Below the pieces are notes generated by a model that saw nothing but the letters and a program-made list of their open reading frames with translations, had not been told where the DNA came from and searched no databases. The position numbers were made by a program, and so were the translations under genes. A stretch of 64,000 nt of DNA from Romanomermis culicivorax (taxonomy: Eukaryota > Nematoda > Enoplea > Mermithida > Mermithidae), in assembly GCA_963922205.1 (NCBI GenBank), contig CAWUHX010000229.1, forward strand, positions 372,001 to 436,000. The letters run 5' to 3'. Of this stretch, positions 22,480 to 34,126 are shown piece by piece. Within the stretch, counting starts at the first letter, position 1. Every line of letters begins with the position of its first letter.

Positions 22480-23300
22480 CGTATGGGCCACTTTTGGTAC
22501 AAAACATCCTCCTCACTAAATGAGAGTATTATAGTTTCATTCTGTAGTCTATATCCCTTTACTATATCCTCTCTGCAACATGATTCATCATTAGTAAATC
22601 TCTATTCTAATGAATCATACCATAACTGTTTCACAATTGGCCTTTCATGTTCAGTTTTCACTGAGTTACTCTTGCTACCTATGAATAAGTTTATATTGTT
22701 TGATCTAATAAGAAAATTGTATTCTGATAGATCGTGCCATAGACTTTTTCTTGATTGACCTTTCATTCCATAGAAAAATGTGCTTTCACCATGGTTATAA
22801 AATTTTTTGATCATTTTTTCAGTCCTCCAGATAAATCAGTGAAGAAACAATGAAAATTGTTTGATCTAGTAATAGAACATAACTTTGTAGAAAAAGAGGG
22901 TCATTCAAATTTATAGTAGTGAAGATGCATCTCCCACAATTATTTTTGATAAATTCTTTTGTGCATTGACACAACATTCTTGATTGAAGCCAGTATTCTA
23001 AAACTAACAGCAACATCAAAGTTTGCAGTTATTGATATATCATCCGTCTCCCATAACCCAATAAAAATTGTGGAATAAGTTTATATTATTTGATCTAATC
23101 TCTTAGGAATAAGTTTATATTATTTGATCTAATACAACATGTGTATTCTAATGAATCATGCCAAAACTTTTTCTCAATTGACCTTCCATATCCAGTTTGA
23201 AGAGTTACCCTCATTCCATAGAAAAATGTGCTTTCAGAAAGCTTATAAATTTTTCCATCCTCCAGATGTATCAGTGAAGAAACAATTAAAACTGTTTGCT
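22480..23300 (-). repeat. repeated module of about 250-330 bp in gag region of copy B
   Basis: On the plus strand the words GAATAAGTTTATATTRTTTGATCTAAT, TGTATTCT(A/G)ATGAATC.TGCC and CCATAGAAAAATGTGCTTTC recur at about 22600-22860 and 23090-23300, with a third partial match. On the minus strand they translate to repeats containing LIRSNNINLF and KQLWYDSLE or RKSLWHDLSE. The copies are diverged, so the repeat predates decay or decayed separately. Confidence 0.65.
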
Positions 23301-23321
23301 GGTCTGTTCAAATTTTTCGAA

Positions 23322-23588
23322 CTATTCTGTTTCACCTTCATCTAAAGCCACAGAAAAAAAAGATGGTGGCCTTAGTGCTATTATAGGATTAAAATGTGCA
23401 TTCCTGATTTCATTGGCTGCATTGGTTAGATTTAAGTTTCCCAAAATTTGAGTGATGTTTTCCAAATGTTGCTGCATAGGATTAATGAAACCCCTCAGAT
23501 CATTTAACCTCTGATCAAGTGGTCTTAATATTGTCAAGAGGAACCCTGTTGACTTATTATATTTTTGTACTATGTACTTTGTTTCCAT
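23322..23588 (-). pseudogene. gypsy copy B: gag N-terminal region
   Basis: An 88-codon minus-strand frame contains LRPLDQRLNDL, INPMQQHLENITQIL and NPIIALRPPSFFS. It parallels the 59-kb gag, where AMDPLARQLQNIDIKL is followed by NPMLSLRPLQPFSG. The rest of the conserved gag domain is missing or scrambled by the repeats next to it. Confidence 0.55.
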
Positions 23589-24520
23589 ATCACTTGAGAT
23601 GGTATTTTGGTAATCCAGTTAGGATATCAACCATTTTAGCATTTCTACAGTATATTCTTTATCTACTTTGTTCTATCATGTATCACATGTACAGTATCTT
23701 AATAAGTAATGGTGTGAAACATATTCTATGTTCCATCACTATTATCAGTAGGGTTTCTATGCTTGGGGGGCCTAATTTGTACCTGATGTTTTTTTATCTC
23801 ATTCAGCTGTAAGGTTGTGCTACTTTTTTTTGCATATAAGCCTGTGTTATCTTCTGTAAATCAGTTTGGTATTGTTTATTTTATTATTCAGGTGAATAAA
23901 GTAGGTCGTTTAGGACTTGCCATTAGAATTTGACTTTTTGACAAGAACAGACCAAGAAAAGAAAGCAAGGAACTCCAAAGTCGGATCGCAGATTTTTTTT
24001 GGACATGGGTGTCTGAAAAGGCAGACAAAATTTGAAGGTTGATGTAGCTTGGCGTTAGTCATTGACCAAAGGGTCTGAGACAGCTCTCAGATTGCAGGTG
24101 TCCAAGGAACAAAACATTTAGTCAGAAGTTAGATTAAGCGGCTTTAGGGAACTTTTCACAATGTAAAGGGTTGGTTACCTGGTGGGTTGAGTTAGTCATG
24201 CACTACTGAACACATAACATAGATTTGAGCCTTTGTGTTCTCTTGGGTCAAGTTAAGTGATAAATCTCACTTAAAAACAGTACTCAGTGGACAGGAGCAA
24301 GTGTATGCTCAGCTGACTAAAAGTAATTTCAGATTTGTTGGAAGGCAGATAGATAGGTCGAAGTAAGCTTGAGTGACGCATTTCTAAGTTCTTACTAAAT
24401 CTTTTCAAGTTAGATTTGGATAATCTGGATTCATTATCCAAAGATAGACAGTCTACAGTTTCAGAAGAATTTCAGATCATAATTAGTCAGGCATAGCTTG
24501 AATTGAGCAACCCCAGACAG
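23589..24520. other. possible LTR/leader region, no gene seen
   Basis: This stretch lies between the diverging starts of gypsy copy B (minus) and copy C gag (plus), so 5' LTRs would be expected. I could not define LTR ends. No coding sequence is supported. Confidence 0.35.
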
Positions 24521-25611
24521 ATGGGAAGTAATGTTGGAGATATGGTAGAAGTAGCAAAGGCTTTAGAACAGACAGTTAAACAAAGCTTTTGAGAATATTG
24601 CTGCTACTATAGCAGATAGGCTAGAGCAATTGAGTTTGAAAGTTCAACACAGTGAAGATATTCAGAGTTTATGGTTAAAGAATTCCCTAATGAGGTTCAA
24701 TTTAATGATGGCATTCCAGCCACCAGTACCATTTTCAGGTTGATTTGGAGAATTGTTGTGTGATTGGGTAGATAGATTACAGCAGTTAATGACTCTGCAA
24801 GGAATAAGTGATTTTGATACTACTTACAAGGCTGCTTTTTCAGAATCTAACCTGCTTTAAGTGCATTGGTATCCTTCTATGAGTTAAGAAAGGATCTTGG
24901 TATTCGAAACACACATGATGGGTTAGTTGCGGGGCTGCATCACAACTTTTCACGGAGGATTTGCAGGCTGTACCATGACAGACTGCTATTTATGTAAATA
25001 TTTCAGAAAGCATTATGGAATATATCATAGGAGAGGTTAGAGATTCCGTCAAATGCTGACCAAAGAGGAAGACATAAGAAAGGTGCTGACATTGCCACAG
25101 CACTGGCCATGCTACAGGGGCATGCAAGGCACACTATTGCTATGCATGTCCCCAAGGAGGCCACATAGCCAGGTTTTGCCTGGAAAAGGACAATGGTCAA
25201 CCATCTTCAGACCAAAAGTATCTGGAAGTTGCACCACAATTATGTTAGTCAGTTGAGCTGTGATGATGAACTGTTAGTTAAGTGAGGATCAAAAGAAAAC
25301 AAAATTTCACATGAATGTTTGGTTATAGAGACAGACAGTGGGAGTGAGGATGAGTTCAATTAGGTCAAACAACTCTACTCCTTCACAATTGTTGGAGACC
25401 AAGAGCTCAATGAAGAGGTGGCCAACTTGCCCTTGCCCCTATCTGGAGGAGCTGATAGAGCACTTCAACAACATGGAAGTTAGTTGGGCCCAGGATGGGG
25501 AAACACTTGCTTCTGATTACTGCTCAGATTTCTTAAATTTAGGTGCTTTTTTGTCATGTGCCGCTCCTCGAGATGGTAAACCAATTTCTGAAAAGCACAG
25601 TGTAAAACCAT
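24521..25611 (+). pseudogene. Ty3/gypsy gag with two zinc knuckles (copy C)
   Basis: Plus-strand blocks in order: MGSNVGDMVEVAKALEQTV, a VPFSG...WVDRLQQLMTLQGI core, FSESNLPALSALVSFYELRKDLG, then two zinc knuckles at 25084-25179. The knuckles fit CX2CX4HX4C twice (CHSTGHATGAC and CYACPQGGHIARFC), with one TGA between the first two zinc-binding cysteines. They compare to the gag at 59 kb (KKAFLEANLSSSALSTFRELKRG). An acidic tail follows. Frameshifts and stops interrupt it. The 3' part is cut off by the hAT element that begins at 25612. Confidence 0.75.
25604..25611. repeat. 8-bp target duplication of the hAT element (left)
   Basis: AAAACCAT here and GAAACCAT at 30083-30090 flank the two inverted ends and match at 7 of 8 bases, as expected for a hAT insertion. 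Confidence 0.75.
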
Positions 25612-25621
25612 TAGAGATGTA

Positions 25622-25795
25622 TAGGGTCCAAAATTTAACAAAAATCGGGTCCCGGTCTGTGTCCAAAATTTTAAGAATATCAGGTCCAGGTCCAAAATCT
25701 TGAGAATATCGGGCCTGGGTTTGAGTCCGGGTCCAAAATTTTGAGAATATTGGGTCAGGGTCCGAGTCCAGCAAAATGGTTGGGTAATTTAGGGT
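25622..25795 (+). repeat. left subterminal repeat array of the hAT element
   Basis: Roughly 30-bp units of the form GGGTCCGGGTCCAAAATTTT followed by GAGAATATC, ending in GTCCAGCAAAATGGTTGGGTAATTT. The same array occurs at the other end in the same, not the inverted, orientation. Confidence 0.75.
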
Positions 25796-26644
25796 TTTAT
25801 TTCCAGTATGGGTCCATTATATTTTTACACATGCTGTGCTATTTTGTGTGGATACTTTCACCTTTGTGTAAATATTCATATAATAAAAACATTACTTTTA
25901 TTAGAATCACCATATCTTCTTACCAATAAACATTCCAGAAATATGCCTTACAGGACATTTAATTTGCAGGTTGGAACTGCATCCAAAAAGTTGCCCCCTC
26001 AGTTGCGATATACTGTAGTTTGAAGGAGAAATTAAAAAATTGTGATTGCGTACCAGTTTTTTGTGCCAAAACATGGTTTTTGGCAAAAAAAATTTTGAGC
26101 ATTTGTGCCAATTGGTGCATTTTAAAAGAATAGAGTATAAATAGAGTACGAACCACCATGACTAGTCAGGGTCATTTCGAACTGAGCAGATTTTTTTGCA
26201 GAATTTTAGGAAAGTTTTCTGCTCTGAATGAGAAATTTTTCTGTGTTTCTGGTGGTTTATAATGATGGTGCACAAAAAAGTGATCTGTGATGACCTGTTG
26301 GCACTTTTCATAAGTTAATAAGGAATTCTGAAAATCAATTAATCAGTTGAGCTGAAATTTAGTTAAAAACTTGGAGGGGAAGAACTTGTCTCTGTTGTTT
26401 TCTTAAAGTCTAGCCCTCAAGCTAATTTTTCATGACCAGTTGAAAAATTTGGTTGATGTAGTGTGAAAATTTGTCTATTTTCGCATAGAACATGCTTTAT
26501 TGCATCTAAATCAGTTTCCCAATCACTTTTCTAGATTTTTTTGGATTGTATTCAAGAATTTTCATCCATTAAAGCAGGTTTAATTAAACACCTTAATGAG
26601 TTAATTTTTAATTTTTAAATGGCTATTATCAAAAAATATCTAAA

Positions 26645-29303
26645 TTGCTATGCCACGACAAGTTGGCAGTTTGTTGTGGGATTCTTTCACAAAAACCGAG
26701 CATAAGGCAAAATGCAATTTGTGTTCTGCATTACTTTCATTCCTCTTGGGTCTCATTGCGAAAAAATTTGCAATCGAAGCACCATAACACATACAAAGAA
26801 TATTCATCGAGAGTTAGAGAAATGAAAGAAGGTGATGCAGGTATGATTTGTAATTGTACATTCCTAAAAATGTATATGCAATGAATGAATAACAATACAA
26901 GTGTCCAGAAAAAAATGAAACATCAAAAATAAGAAACATTGTCTAAGGTCTTACTCTTTTTTAGAATAAAAAATGGCAATCAAATGAAAATTGATTGAAG
27001 TGTATTGACATAAAAATAGGGCAAATGATAGCACTTACCCTTCAGTCATGTTGAAGATGTAGGATTTATGGAGTTGATGATGGAGGTAATAAATCAAACT
27101 TTAGTATGTTGACCAATTTACATATACAACAAGGCTTATTCTTATTCAGGTGGTCCCTAAGTACCAATTAAGGCAGAGAAATTACAACAAAAAAGGCGTA
27201 TTCAACAATACTACATATTACGTAGCGAAGTAATGAAAATAATCGAGGAAAACAAAGTGTATGGTGTGTCATTCACCATGGACATATGGTCCAATCAAGT
27301 GGAATCCCTGATCAGGTGAACTATTTCAAAGTCATTCTTAAACTGGCATTGAGTAATTTTTAAACACCCTACAATAATGATGCTTTTTATTTTTTAATTA
27401 TTTTAGCTTAACCTTACCATAATCGAACTTCAAATTTTGAGGATTGTGTCAGTTATGTTTTTTCTTATAGTTTAACTGCACACGTGGTAATCAGTGGTTT
27501 TGAGCATCAAAAACTAATCCTCCATACCCAACCTATGACTGACAAATGCCATACCAGTGAACATATTAATGAAATTTTCCGAAAATGTTGACTTCATGGG
27601 GTATCAATTTGAGCATTCACATTAAACATTGCAATAACATTTTCTATGAACTGATTTTGTTGTTTCTCACTTCAGGTACATCTTGTTGTACATGATCATG
27701 GAAGCAATATGGTAAAAGGACTGAATGACGCTGGGGTTTCTGATCTCGATTGCGTAGCTCATCAGCTGCATTTAGTAGTAAAATCAGGTATATGAGTGAA
27801 ATGTCAAATTTACATCAACACTCATGTACATTAGTAATGATATAATTATTTTACATGATTTACATCATAATTTTTGTAACAGAAATCATATTTTAGCTTT
27901 AAAACAGCAATAAGCTGTATCGAACATGCTTGATACATGTCGGAAAATTGCAACATTGTTCCACAAAAGTGACCGAGCCAGAAAATTATTGGCTGGAATT
28001 CAGACTACCAATCGACAGTTCTTCGATTAGTCCAAGTAAAAATTAACATTAAACATTAAAAGTCACAGATAAATTAATGAAAATGTGGTCAAAGAATGTG
28101 ATAATAATTATCAGGTGATTTCACAATAAATTCTTTGCTGTAGGAATCGCCGACTCGATGGAATTCGATGTTAGCCATGATTGAAAGTATCAGAGCATTA
28201 AAACAAGTTTTAGTTGTATATGCAAGTGACGAAAATATTACCGATTGGGGTTTGAACTGAGCTTTATTGGACAAAAAGATACTTGCTTTGAAACCATTTT
28301 TGGAAGTGACAAATACGGTAATATTTAGTATTTATATTTTGTTTTATTTTTTAGTCTGTTTAATATACAATATGTACTTTGTGTATAAATATTTTGGGAA
28401 GAATTTCTCTATTTAACATGAAAGACCTTTGATGGATCCTTCCTTACCTAAAAACTTGATTTTTTATTGATTAGTTGAGCTCTGAATCATAATCAAGTGC
28501 CGAGGTATTTCCATGGTTACGTTGGCTAGAGAAAAAGATCAGTAACGATGAGCAGTTCAAAGGCATAGTGACCATGGTTGGCACCTTGCATGATGAATTG
28601 AAAAACGATTTTGCAATATTGAAGATGAAAAACAAGTGTTTTCATAATAATCATACATTGCTTTGCGATATATTATCGTGATATATTATTTTTAGGAATT
28701 ATACAATCACAACTTATTTAGATCCACAATATAAAGATGATGTGTTCAACAAAGTTTCAAGGGTACAAAAGGTAAATTCTGCTATAATGGAATGGGCATC
28801 GGATACCAACGACAGTCCTGCCATCAGGCAATTGTCAACCATCGAGAGAAAATTATTGAGCAATAACGACTCAACAGCAACAGTGGAGAACGACTTCTCC
28901 TCTTTTTTGAATGAATTAATTTGCAGGAACAAGAAAGAATTTATTGCAAATTCTGAACAAAAATCGATTCAAAAAGTTAGTATTGAACTAATAAATTGAA
29001 TACTAGAGTATTACTAAAAAACAAAAAACTAAACTTAAATTAAAAATACAGGATATCAATACCAAGGATATATGAAAAAGCCTGGACTAAAAATTGATTA
29101 CATATTTACAGGAATTGGTAGACTACTCAAAACTGAAGACCGAATTATCAGTAGTTTGGCCCTTATTTAGGTGGAAAAACAATGCCTCTTCCTTTCCACA
29201 GCTGTCCCAGATTGCTCGTCAATTTTTATCTGCTCCTGCCACAAGCCTACCATCAGAGCAATTATTTAGCGGCACTGGAATTCTGTATCAGCTGAAAAGA
29301 TGA
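26645..29303 (+). pseudogene. hAT transposase with BED finger and dimerisation domain, multi-exon
   Basis: Exon 1 (26645-26840) carries a BED-finger-like end, SWVSLRKNLQSKHH then YKEY. Later blocks, separated by short introns, are PFSHVEDVGFMELMMEV (27030-27088), VPKYQLRQRNY and VYGVSFTMDIWSNQ (27151-27315), SLTAHVVISGF (from 27471), VHDHGSNMVKGL to CVAHQLHLVV (27676-27787), LDTCRKIATLFHKS (27930-28030), ESPTRWNSMLAMIES (28144-28317), WLRWLEKKI (28490-28630), a 76-codon block ending FLNELICRNKKEF (to 28976) and the dimerisation region FPQLSQIARQFLSAP, SEQLFSGTGI (29112-29303). MDIW and DHGSNM mark the first two catalytic regions. In-frame TGA and TAG codons and at least one frameshift are present. 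Confidence 0.85.
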
Positions 29304-29569
29304 CCTTTACAATGAAAAACGGTCGAAAAATTGTTTTTTGTGAAATATAACCTGGTTGCTATACATTTTTCATCTAAGTCAGTCTCATAGTGATCTACAA
29401 TAAATTTTTATTTGTTACTTTTCATATTATAATAAATAATTGATGTATCTTCACATTCTTCAATATGAGTATTTGATTTCAGCTGAATTTTTTTTCTACT
29501 TCTAAATAAAAAAATGACAAAGAGTCAATACTGTTGTCAAAATTGTTCACAGGAAGGTTTAACCGTATG

Positions 29570-29735
29570 CAGGGCCATGCATAGGATTTTTTTCATGGGG
29601 GAGGGGTGGACTAGATTTTTTCACTGAATTGCCCCAGAAAATGTTGATCTCACATGGATATACTGTGTGCATACTGCCTCAATTGGGGGGGAGGGGCAGC
29701 CACCCCCTGCCCCCCCCCACTTGTGCACGTCCCTG
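29570..29735 (+). mobile_element. hAT-like MITE, copy 2, nested in the hAT element
   Basis: 166 bp starting CAGGGCCATGCATAGG and ending GTGCACGTCCCTG (inverted), flanked by ACCGTATG (29562-29569) and ACTGTATG (29736-29743), an 8-bp duplication matching at 7 of 8 bases. It shares body and ends with the copy at 9149-9264. Confidence 0.85.
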
Positions 29736-29934
29736 ACTGTATGATTTTTCATTTGGAAAATTGTTGAAGGCTAGTTGTAATAATCCATAATTATTTAGCC
29801 CTATGTGAGTTATGGTTTGTCAAAAGCCAAAAAGTTCCATTTTTCTAATTGAGAAGCATTTCCAGAAAAATAGTCTATATATTATACAATAAACTATGTT
29901 TTATACATCAGACCCAAATCAAAATTGTGATCAT

Positions 29935-30055
29935 TTTTTCAGGTCCGGGTCCAGATCCAAAATTTTGGAAATATCCGGTCCGGGTCTGGGTCCAAAATTT
30001 TGAGAATATCAGGTCTGGGTCCGGGTCGGGGTCCAGCAAAATGGTGGGGTAATTT
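29935..30055 (+). repeat. right subterminal repeat array of the hAT element
   Basis: GGTCCGGGTCCAGATCC-type units with AAAATTTT spacers end in GTCCAGCAAAATGGTGGGGTAATTT, nearly the same closing sequence as the left array and in the same orientation. Confidence 0.75.
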
Positions 30056-30090
30056 CGGCTCTGGGTACCCAATACATCACTAGAAACCAT

Positions 30091-32010
30091 CAGAGTAATC
30101 AGCAGATCGATTTGATGTAAAATGTATGAATACTCTGGAGGAGTCAAAATCTGTGAGGATATTTGTTTCAACGATGGAAAAGGCAAGATAGATCATTTCG
30201 AACTGTGTGCATTTGTTGAATTACAGTTTTCAACTGTAAACTGTCATATCAATAACAATTTTCATTATAAACGGCAAAACGTCATCATCAATTGGAAAGT
30301 CATTCTGTTTTACAGTAAATCTGATTTCACTGTTGTTTTATCATCCACGTTCAGGAGCAAAGTAGCTTTGGGATATTTAAATCCATTTGGTATAACATCA
30401 AAAAACTCAATGAATTCTTGGTGGCCTTTCTTTAGATTGTTGGCATTAATTTATCTGAGGTTTACCTTACAGCACAGGATATTGATTTGCTCATAGCACA
30501 TTAAAATGAAATTAATTGGAATGACTTTGAACCAGTGTTGTGCATTTGCTAATTTTCCTAAACCAATGGAACACAAAATTTTTATTTAAACTCACATAAG
30601 AAAATAAGTTCTTACTTTGGAACGAACAATGAAGCCAGTGAAAGCTCACTACCACTCAAAAAATTGGACTAATACATAAACAGGAGTCAGCTCCAGAAAA
30701 GTAGGAGTGCAAAAGCAAAAAAATTTTTTTCATGGGGTCTAGTTGCAGAAGTTAGCCTGGATGCTGAAAACTTTGCTCAAGCTGGTGCTGTACCCCTTTT
30801 AAGGACATGTTTCTTCAACTTTTGGCTCATTCTGGGTTTACCCCTGCATCGGAATTGTTGTCAGCATCCGCCGCCTTTCTCCTAATTTAAATAAATTTGG
30901 ATATTCTTTCTCTTTACTGCATTTCTCGCCTTATTCTACATACCATACCCATCGCCCGTCCATGCCAGGTTACCGACCACACCCCGATTGATAGAGAATA
31001 ATCGAGAGTCACCTCCTGATCACCAACACCTGTTGCCAGAGAACCAAGTGGATCGCATCCCCCTTCCTTGCCTGAAAACCCAAAGTTCCCAGGGAAGTTT
31101 CCTAATGCGACATCCAATACCCCATTTATGTGACAGTAGTACGTATGGAGTAATTGCACTGGACAAGTTTGATATATAATGATGAGGAAAAAATATTCCA
31201 AATATATTGTCAGTATCAAACAATGTCAAATTTTTTTATATTGATTGAACCTCGAAAATTTGACATTAGGTTCATTTCAGCATAAAGGCAGACATTATAT
31301 CCACGATTGATACTATCATCAAAGATAGCCTGTTGAAATTGAGACAAAGACTGAGAATAATACTAACCTTGCTGTCAATGACTTCCATAATACTTCCATA
31401 ACTCTTCTATCATCATACTTGAAATATATATCAAGTTCAGGATTATTCTTTCTCTTTTTTTAACCATACTCACTACCAAATCAGTTAATTAATTCATATG
31501 ACTATAATTACGTGGTGGAATTCTCAGTTTTTTAGATGAATTTGTTGTATCAATCTCAATTACATTTTCATCACCTCTACTACTCAACATATAGAATGAG
31601 TTAGGATAAATTATTCCTGCTAATCCAACCCCCCAATCACCTCCAAGTCTTATACGATGTCATAGCCTAACTCTTAAACTAGATGCAGTACTACCTCATT
31701 CTGTTCGCTTCTTTTTTTGGGATCCTGTATGGTGGCATTCTGGGATTATTTATTATAAATAAAAAAATAATATTAAACATCCAATGATTGAAGATCAACT
31801 ATTTTATGAAATGGAAAAGTCAAGTGTTTTGAATCAGACTTCTTTGCTTAAAAGTTGTTGAATCAACCTACTTTTTGCTGAAGGTTTTTAGTAACCAATT
31901 TTAGCTCAATATTTTGAATGGGTTGTGGTGCCAGGAGAGTGGGTGGTAACTAATGTATTGTAACTAATGTTTAAAAACGCTTTACATATTGATCCAGGAA
32001 TTTGGCTAAA
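30091..32010. other. no gene recognised
   Basis: A 124-codon plus-strand frame (30122-30496) may be the continuation of the sequence interrupted by the hAT element, but it has no motif I know. The rest is AT-rich without clear structure. A frame pair at 30914-31229 on the minus strand shows no family signal. Confidence 0.35.
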
Positions 32011-32313
32011 GCAGTTTTGGTGATAGGATGGGATTATAGGCACTTATGCACTTTATGGCCTATCAAATTCCTCCCAAGTTTTTTAATGTGTAAGGTGTAC
32101 ACAGCATATCAGTATTGGCAACCTAGGCTTGATAGTTTTCTAATCATTGAAGTATATACAGCATGTATGTATAGGCAACATAGGCTAGCGAGTTTTTTAA
32201 CACAATGTGCATGAATATCCAAAGTATAAAAAAGTGTAAAATTATGACCATATGTGAAAATAGTCATCAGCAGGACAGTAGCATGAATTGTGGGCGGATT
32301 TACCTACTCAATT

Positions 32314-32556
32314 CCTAAGGGTCATTTATACTTGCTGTTTTCAATGGAACAGAACTGATCACAGACAACTTGAAACACTCAGCCTGACAATTCACTTTCC
32401 CATCGGAAAGGATAACTGCAATTTTCCAGAAAATGAAGAATGGTAACTTCCAACTGAAGGAGAGGAAAATCTATTTTTCATTCAGTAAAATTGTGTTGAT
32501 TGTATTCTATTCCATTCTCTTCCCTCAGAAAAAGCAAGTATAAATGATCCTTTAGG
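32314..32556 (+). mobile_element. TIR-bounded MITE nested in the Merlin element
   Basis: Left end CCTAAGGGTCATTTATACTT and right end AAGTATAAATGATCCTTTAGG are inverted copies over about 25 bp, extending imperfectly into AATGGAACAGAA/TTCTATTCCATT. The 243-bp body is non-coding. No convincing target duplication was seen. Confidence 0.75.
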
Positions 32557-32927
32557 CATAGGCTTAGGGTTGAGTGAAGCCGAGTTATGTAGGCAGGGTG
32601 GGTGCCTAGCACTCACTGGATTACATATCGGAGTCAACACTTTATTACTCACACTGCCAAAAGGTTTTTTTACCCTTGGTGTGCTCAACTTTGCTGTTTG
32701 ATCACCATCATATTGATTTTTGACCTTTCAGTCTTCAAACTAGAGGATGCTTCTTTAGGAGCAACACTGCAACATCATGGTTCCAAGAATGAGATTTGTT
32801 ATGGCAGTATCCACAATGCTGAGCCTGCGGTCAGCTAATGATTTTTCATGGACCACTAAAGAATGAGTTTCATTGTCAGCCCTGCAAATTGAACTATTCC
32901 ATTATATCTGAAATGTTTTTTTGAAAA

Positions 32928-33640
32928 GTGCCATTTGTCCAATTCTCAATTATTGTGCTTTGTGTTTTTTGGATATTGGATCGCTTTCAAGAAATTGACT
33001 ACATGGATCAGTTAGGTTTTGGTTTTGAAAATACAGTAGTGGAACAGGGAATTTTTTGTTGTGGCATTTGTCAGAAATATTTGTTGAAACACCCATCAAA
33101 ACTAGGTAGTGAGGGGAAAGTTGTCGGAATAGACAAGTGTCTGTTAGTTTGTTGAAAGCATAATGTTGTTACGATCGTGAACAAAGAATGGATCTTTGGA
33201 GGGACAGAAGTTAGCAGTGACAGGTGTTTCATGGTGAAAGTAGATTGGTGTGATGCTGAAACATTGTTACCCATAATTGGAGAATACATACTCTTGGAAA
33301 CTACGATATTGTCTGATTGCTGGGCAGCTTATGAAAGCATTTCTCTCATTCCACATGATTATTCACACCTTACTGTGAATCATTCCAATATTTTTGTTGG
33401 TGCCATAACTGGAGCCTGCACCAACCATGTTGAATCATTGTGGCAGAAAGCAAAACAGAAACATAGGGCTCCTTACAGTATGCACTGCCAGTTACTTGAA
33501 ACTTACTTGGCTGAATTCATGTGGAACAAGTCGGTCACTTAAAACTTAATTGTCTGAATTCATGTGGAAAAAGATATTTAAGGCTGATGCTCTTTTTAGA
33601 ATTTTAGAACAGATTCGTCATTATTATCCAGTTTATTAAA
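32928..33640 (+). pseudogene. Merlin transposase (ISXO2-like DDE domain)
   Basis: One reading frame runs from 32928 to 33542 with a single internal TGA at 33153. Motifs in order: VVGIDKC (first catalytic Asp), KEWIFGGTEV, TLLPIIGEYI, TTILSDCWAAY (second Asp), YSHLTVNHSNIFV and NHVESLWQKAK (catalytic Glu), a layout typical of Merlin and IS1016-like transposases. The N-terminal zinc-ribbon region upstream is only weakly readable. The C-terminal block LAEFMWNK is duplicated: a unit of about 47 bases beginning near 33494 recurs at 33541, after which the frame resumes as FMWKKIFKADALFRIL to about 33640. The TGA and the duplication indicate an inactive copy. Confidence 0.85.
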
Positions 33641-34068
33641 TGCATCAGACACAGTTGCTAAGATACATGTCTCTGAGGTCTAGATAGAATAAACTAATGT
33701 TGGTGTAAAGATGACTATGTCCATTGAAGTAATGGGGAGTACAGTATATTACCTGTCATTTATGTACAAAGTTTTTCAGCCTAGGCTTAGGGCAAAGAGG
33801 AGCAGAGCCACTTAGGTGAGAGTGTAGTGTGCATCCTTTTTGGAAGATTTTCCACATTTACTGGATTTCACATTTAGGTTTACACTTTCATACTTACAGT
33901 GTCAAAAATATTTTTGAGGGTGATAGGGATGGAGGCGCTTTACACATCTAAGAACTAGCTAGTCTACATTGCTGATACATCCATGCTGTATACAAATTAG
34001 ACATTAAAAAACTTGAAAAAAATTTGATAGGCCATAAAGTTCATAAGTATCAGACTTTATACACAGAA

Positions 34069-34126
34069 GCAAAACTACACCTTCCAATAAATCCACTTGT
34101 GGATTTATTAGAAGATGTAGTTTTGC
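34069..34126. repeat. 58-bp near-perfect palindrome
   Basis: Arms of 28 bases (34069-34096 and 34099-34126), 26 of 28 paired, around a TT loop. The left arm starts GCAAAACTACACC and the right arm ends GATGTAGTTTTGC. It overlaps the right end of the Merlin element. Confidence 0.85.

Larger units (their letters stand above)
25612..30082 (+). mobile_element. hAT DNA transposon, 4.47 kb, both ends present
   Basis: The left end TAGAGATGTATAGGGTCC and the right end, read inward on the other strand, TAGTGATGTATTGGGTACCC are imperfect inverted repeats of the hAT type, with an 8-bp target duplication outside. Just inside each end is a GGGTCCGGGTCC-type subterminal repeat array. A spliced hAT transposase lies between (26645-29303). 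A MITE is nested near the right end. It inserted into the gag of gypsy copy C and so is younger than that copy. Stops in the transposase suggest it is no longer autonomous. Confidence 0.85.
32011..34079 (+). mobile_element. Merlin-type DNA transposon
   Basis: Long imperfect inverted arms flank an ISXO2-like DDE transposase. The left arm (about 32011-32190) includes ACTTTATGGCCTATCAAATT and AAGTTTTTTAATGT, both found inverted in the right arm (about 33945-34079; ATTTGATAGGCCATAAAGTT, ACATTAAAAAACTTG). Exact termini and target duplication could not be fixed, and the right end runs into a palindrome. A MITE sits between the left arm and the transposase. Confidence 0.7.

Noticed and set aside
25480..25774. 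Minus-strand frames with repeated DPDPIF-type peptide
   Set aside because: They translate the hAT subterminal repeat array. The same happens at 29908-30186.
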